Assembly (NCBI RefSeq): GCF_036032445.1
Contig: NZ_CP107932.1
Location: forward strand, 2,606,501 to 2,670,500
DNA from: Nocardia sp. NBC_00416
Lineage (GTDB): Bacteria > Actinomycetota > Actinomycetes > Mycobacteriales > Mycobacteriaceae
Direction of reading: 5' to 3'
Length of the DNA: 64,000 bases
Positions 61,689 through 64,000 of this stretch are shown in pieces. Both the position numbers and the translations under genes were made by a program. Numbering within the stretch: position 1 is the first letter of the stretch; every line of letters starts with the position of its first letter. The notes beneath the pieces are model-generated. The model had not been told where the DNA came from, ran no database searches, and saw only the letters and a list, made by a program, of their open reading frames with translations.

Positions 61689-62948
61689 TCAGCTGCAGAC
61701 GGTTTCGACGGCATCGCCCAGGATGTGCAGACCCTGGTCGAGTTCGTCATCGGCGATGGTCAGCGGCGGCAGCAGTTTGACTACTTCGTCCGACGCACCC
61801 GAGGTCTCGGTCAGCAGTCCACGTTCGAACGTGACCTGGCAAACCTTCCCGGCCTGCGAGGCGTCTTCGAAGACCAGGCCGTGCACCAGGCCGCGGCCCC
61901 GAGTGGACACCCCCGGAACGGCCACGGCGATCTCGTTGAGTGCCGTGGCCACCCGCTTGCCCTTGGCGACGGTGGACTTCTCCAATACATCATCGGACCA
62001 ATAGTGCTCGAGCGCCACCTGCGCGGTCACGAAGGACGGATTGTTACCGCGGAAGGTGCCGTTGTGCTCGCCCGGTGACCACACATCGTGTTCGGGCTTG
62101 AACAGCACCAACGCCATGGGTAAGCCGTATCCGCCGATCGACTTGGAGAGGGTCACGATATCGGGAGTGATACCGGCCGTCTCGAAGGAGAAGAACGGGC
62201 CGGTACGGCCGCAACCCATCTGAACATCGTCCACGATCAGCAGGATGCCGCGGGCGGAGCACAGCGAAGCCAGATGGCGCAGCCATTCGGCCCGCGCCAG
62301 GTTCACGCCGCCCTCGCCCTGCACCGTTTCCACGATGACCGCCGCCGGACGGTCCAGGCCGGACGACGAGTCGTCGAGCACCCGCTCCATCCACTGGAAG
62401 TCGGCGGTGGTGCCGTCGAAGTACCCGTCGTAGGGCATCGGAGTGGCGTGGTTCAGCGGCACACCCGCGCCCGCGCGCTTCATGGAGTTACCGGTCACCG
62501 ATAAAGCGCCCAGCGTCATGCCGTGGAAGGCATTGGTGAAGCTGAGGATCGTCTGGCGCCCGGTCACCTTGCGGGCCAGCTTGAGTGCCGCCTCGACCGC
62601 GTTGGCCCCGGTCGGGCCGGGGAACTGCACCTTGTAGTCGAGGCCGCGCGGCGCCAGCAGGGTGTCGCGGACGGTCTCGAGCAGTTTGCGCTTGGCCACC
62701 GTGGACATGTCCAGGCCGTGCGTGATGCCGTCACCGGCGATGTAGTCGACCAGCGCCGACTTGAGCAGCGGATTGTTGTGGCCGTAGTTCAACGCGCCCG
62801 CACCGGCGAAGAAATCGAGGAAGTCCTTGCCGGCCTCGTCACGGAGCCAGGCGCCCTGCGCGGTCTCGAAGACCGTCGGCCAGGAGCGGCAGTAACCCCG
62901 CACATTGGATTCGATGTCGTCGAAAATCGTCGTTTCGGCGGTAATCAT
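61689..62948 (-). CDS. ectB: Diaminobutyrate-2-oxoglutarate transaminase
   Basis: 419 aa, class III aminotransferase. NIESNVRGYCRSWPTVFETA, FFAGAGALNYGHNNP, IVDDVQMGCGRTGPFFSFE and the PLP lysine in DIVTLSKSIGGYG. It makes L-2,4-diaminobutyrate from aspartate semialdehyde. ATG 62948 overlaps the ectA stop by one base. Confidence 0.95.
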   Translation of the reverse strand: MITAETTIFDDIESNVRGYCRSWPTVFETAQGAWLRDEAGKDFLDFFAGAGALNYGHNNPLLKSALVDYIAGDGITHGLDMSTVAKRKLLETVRDTLLAPRGLDYKVQFPGPTGANAVEAALKLARKVTGRQTILSFTNAFHGMTLGALSVTGNSMKRAGAGVPLNHATPMPYDGYFDGTTADFQWMERVLDDSSSGLDRPAAVIVETVQGEGGVNLARAEWLRHLASLCSARGILLIVDDVQMGCGRTGPFFSFETAGITPDIVTLSKSIGGYGLPMALVLFKPEHDVWSPGEHNGTFRGNNPSFVTAQVALEHYWSDDVLEKSTVAKGKRVATALNEIAVAVPGVSTRGRGLVHGLVFEDASQAGKVCQVTFERGLLTETSGASDEVVKLLPPLTIADDELDQGLHILGDAVETVCS

Positions 62949-63559
62949 CAGTGATCCCTTTCGTTTTTACGGGCGATCGGGGAAATGTGGTAAAGGTCCT
63001 CGGCGGCGTGGCTGTCCGGGAACAGATCCGGTCCGAACAGGTCGCTGCGCACCATGTCGGCGCCGCGGCGGCGGGCCAGCGAGGCGAACATGGCGATCGA
63101 GGCGGGATTATCGGGGGAAACGGTGGTCTCCAGCGCCTCCACGGCGCCGCCGGCCGGATGGCCGGGGGCGGTGACGGTGGCGACCAGCCAGTCCAGCATG
63201 GCGACCCCCAGGCCACGGCCACGCTGGTCGGCGTCGACGGCGACCTGCCATACGAACAGGGTGCCGGGCGTTTCGGGTCTCGAATAGCCGGTGACGAAGC
63301 CGACGACGCGGCCTTCGCTCTCGACGACTACCGATGTGGCGGCGAAATCGCGACACCACAGCAGGTACGCATAGCTCGAATTGACGTCCAGAACCTTCGA
63401 CTCGTCGGCGATCTGCCACAGCCGTGCGGCGTCGGTGATCCGCGGTGCCCGCAGGACCACGCCGCTACTGGCGGGCTCCGCATCGGTCGCGGCGGATGAA
63501 CTGGTCGAACCGGTGCCGGCCGTGCCGGCGGTCTGCGTGGACTCAGTGTGTAAAGGCAT
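62948..63559 (-). CDS. ectA: Diaminobutyrate acetyltransferase
   Basis: 203 aa, GNAT fold. LRAPRITDAARLWQIADESK, VLDVNSSYAYLLWCRDFAAT, VDADQRGRGLGVAMLDWLVA (acetyl-CoA loop) and TTVSPDNPASIAMFASLARR match EctA. The first 30 residues are a Ser/Thr-rich low-complexity leader. GGAG lies before ATG 63559. First gene of ectABCD, the osmo- and thermoprotectant pathway. Confidence 0.95.
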   Translation of the reverse strand: MPLHTESTQTAGTAGTGSTSSSAATDAEPASSGVVLRAPRITDAARLWQIADESKVLDVNSSYAYLLWCRDFAATSVVVESEGRVVGFVTGYSRPETPGTLFVWQVAVDADQRGRGLGVAMLDWLVATVTAPGHPAGGAVEALETTVSPDNPASIAMFASLARRRGADMVRSDLFGPDLFPDSHAAEDLYHISPIARKNERDH

Positions 63560-63631
63560 ACAACTCCGATGTCTGCGTGCAGTACTTTCCCAGGCTTACG
63601 AACGAACGTTGAGGTGACCTGGTCGAGTTCT

Positions 63632-64000
63632 TTACGATCGTGTTACAGGCTTGTTAAAGCGACCCTCTCCTTCTTCGATACCCGGTAGCCGGATTATGAA
63701 ACGGGCGCCCCCACCGGGACGGTCCGCGCACTCCACCCGGCCCCGGTGCGTGGCTACTGTTTCGGCGACCAACGCCAGGCCGATACCCGTTCCGCCCGTG
63801 GCGGAACGACGGCCCGTGCGCGAGGTCGCGAAACGATCGAATATGCGTTCCCGGTCCGACGGCGCGACGCCCGGGCCGGCGTCGTCCACCTCCACCACGG
63901 CGTCACCGCCGTCGCGCAGCACCGTCACCGCGACCACGCCCCCACCGTGGCGGTCCGCGTTCTTCAGCAGATTCACCACGGCGCGTTCGAGTTCGAGTTT
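63632..64000 (-). CDS. Sensor histidine kinase, C-terminal ATPase domain (5' part outside window)
   Basis: The 122 visible codons form the HATPase_c domain: N box VNLLKNADRHG, G1 box VEVDDAGPGVAP, F box ERIFDRF, and G2 box GGTGIGLALVAETVATH. The ORF stays open to the right edge. It ends 73 bases before ectA on the same strand, so it is upstream of ectABCD; whether it controls the cluster is not shown. Confidence 0.88.
   Translation of the reverse strand, partial: KLELERAVVNLLKNADRHGGGVVAVTVLRDGGDAVVEVDDAGPGVAPSDRERIFDRFATSRTGRRSATGGTGIGLALVAETVATHRGRVECADRPGGGARFIIRLPGIEEGEGRFNKPVTRS

Overview
The window is high-GC DNA with dense genes, GTG/TTG starts, frequent 4-nt GTGA/ATGA overlaps and several apparently leaderless promoters. 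Together with an ectABCD cluster, a mymA-like flavoprotein operon, a neutral ceramidase and an erm gene this points to a mycolate-type actinomycete, most likely Nocardia or a close relative. The genus is an inference; no rRNA or other phylogenetic marker is present. I see no tRNA, rRNA, IS element, prophage or CRISPR array.

Layout. (1) 1-14.9 kb: two loci that pair Opp/Dpp-type ABC transporter genes with luciferase-like (LLM) flavin monooxygenases. The left one (minus strand) looks complete: lipoprotein, two permeases, a 63-aa coupled microprotein, a double ATPase and two LLM enzymes. The right one (plus strand) is a decayed relative in which the second permease is fused by a deletion to the tail of a binding protein. 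A DszC/SfnB-like monooxygenase lies between them and a LysR gene after them. The enzyme families suggest scavenging of organosulfur or a similar small organic compound. (2) 15-25 kb: acyl-CoA dehydrogenase with an XRE-TetR fusion regulator, HxlR/quinone reductase pair, a broken NAD(P)-binding gene, a membrane protein/winged-helix pair under twin operators, an LLM enzyme, an SOS-controlled dinB and a secreted neutral ceramidase. (3) 25-34.5 kb: short-chain dehydrogenases, a ferritin-like di-iron protein, a Baeyer-Villiger-type monooxygenase and MerR/MarR regulators. (4) 34.5-44.4 kb: arcD-arcA without the rest of the arginine deiminase pathway, an MFS exporter, a MarR and a DUF1772-type protein divergent around an AT-rich control region, a homogentisate-dioxygenase-like cupin, an enoyl-CoA hydratase and a LysR remnant. 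(5) 44.6-53.3 kb: a full livGFHMJ branched-chain amino-acid-type transporter, a secreted protein after it, a PucR regulator divergent from it, and a CYP157-like P450. (6) 53.3-64 kb: a phoD remnant, a Sel1-repeat protein of unknown function, an MFS transporter, erm with a leader-peptide attenuator, an SDR/TetR pair, ectABCD, and the tail of a histidine kinase.

Themes. Four genes have been reduced by deletion or frameshift (permease-SBP chimera at 10965, NAD(P)-binding gene at 19229, LysR at 43263, phoD at 53285). Several regulated genes have a TANNNT -10 element 6-8 nt before the start codon, as expected for leaderless mRNAs. Two secreted paralogues (7260 and 44616) each sit beside an ABC substrate-binding protein gene. 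The strongest regulatory finding is the erm leader peptide with an RLR motif followed by mutually exclusive hairpins.
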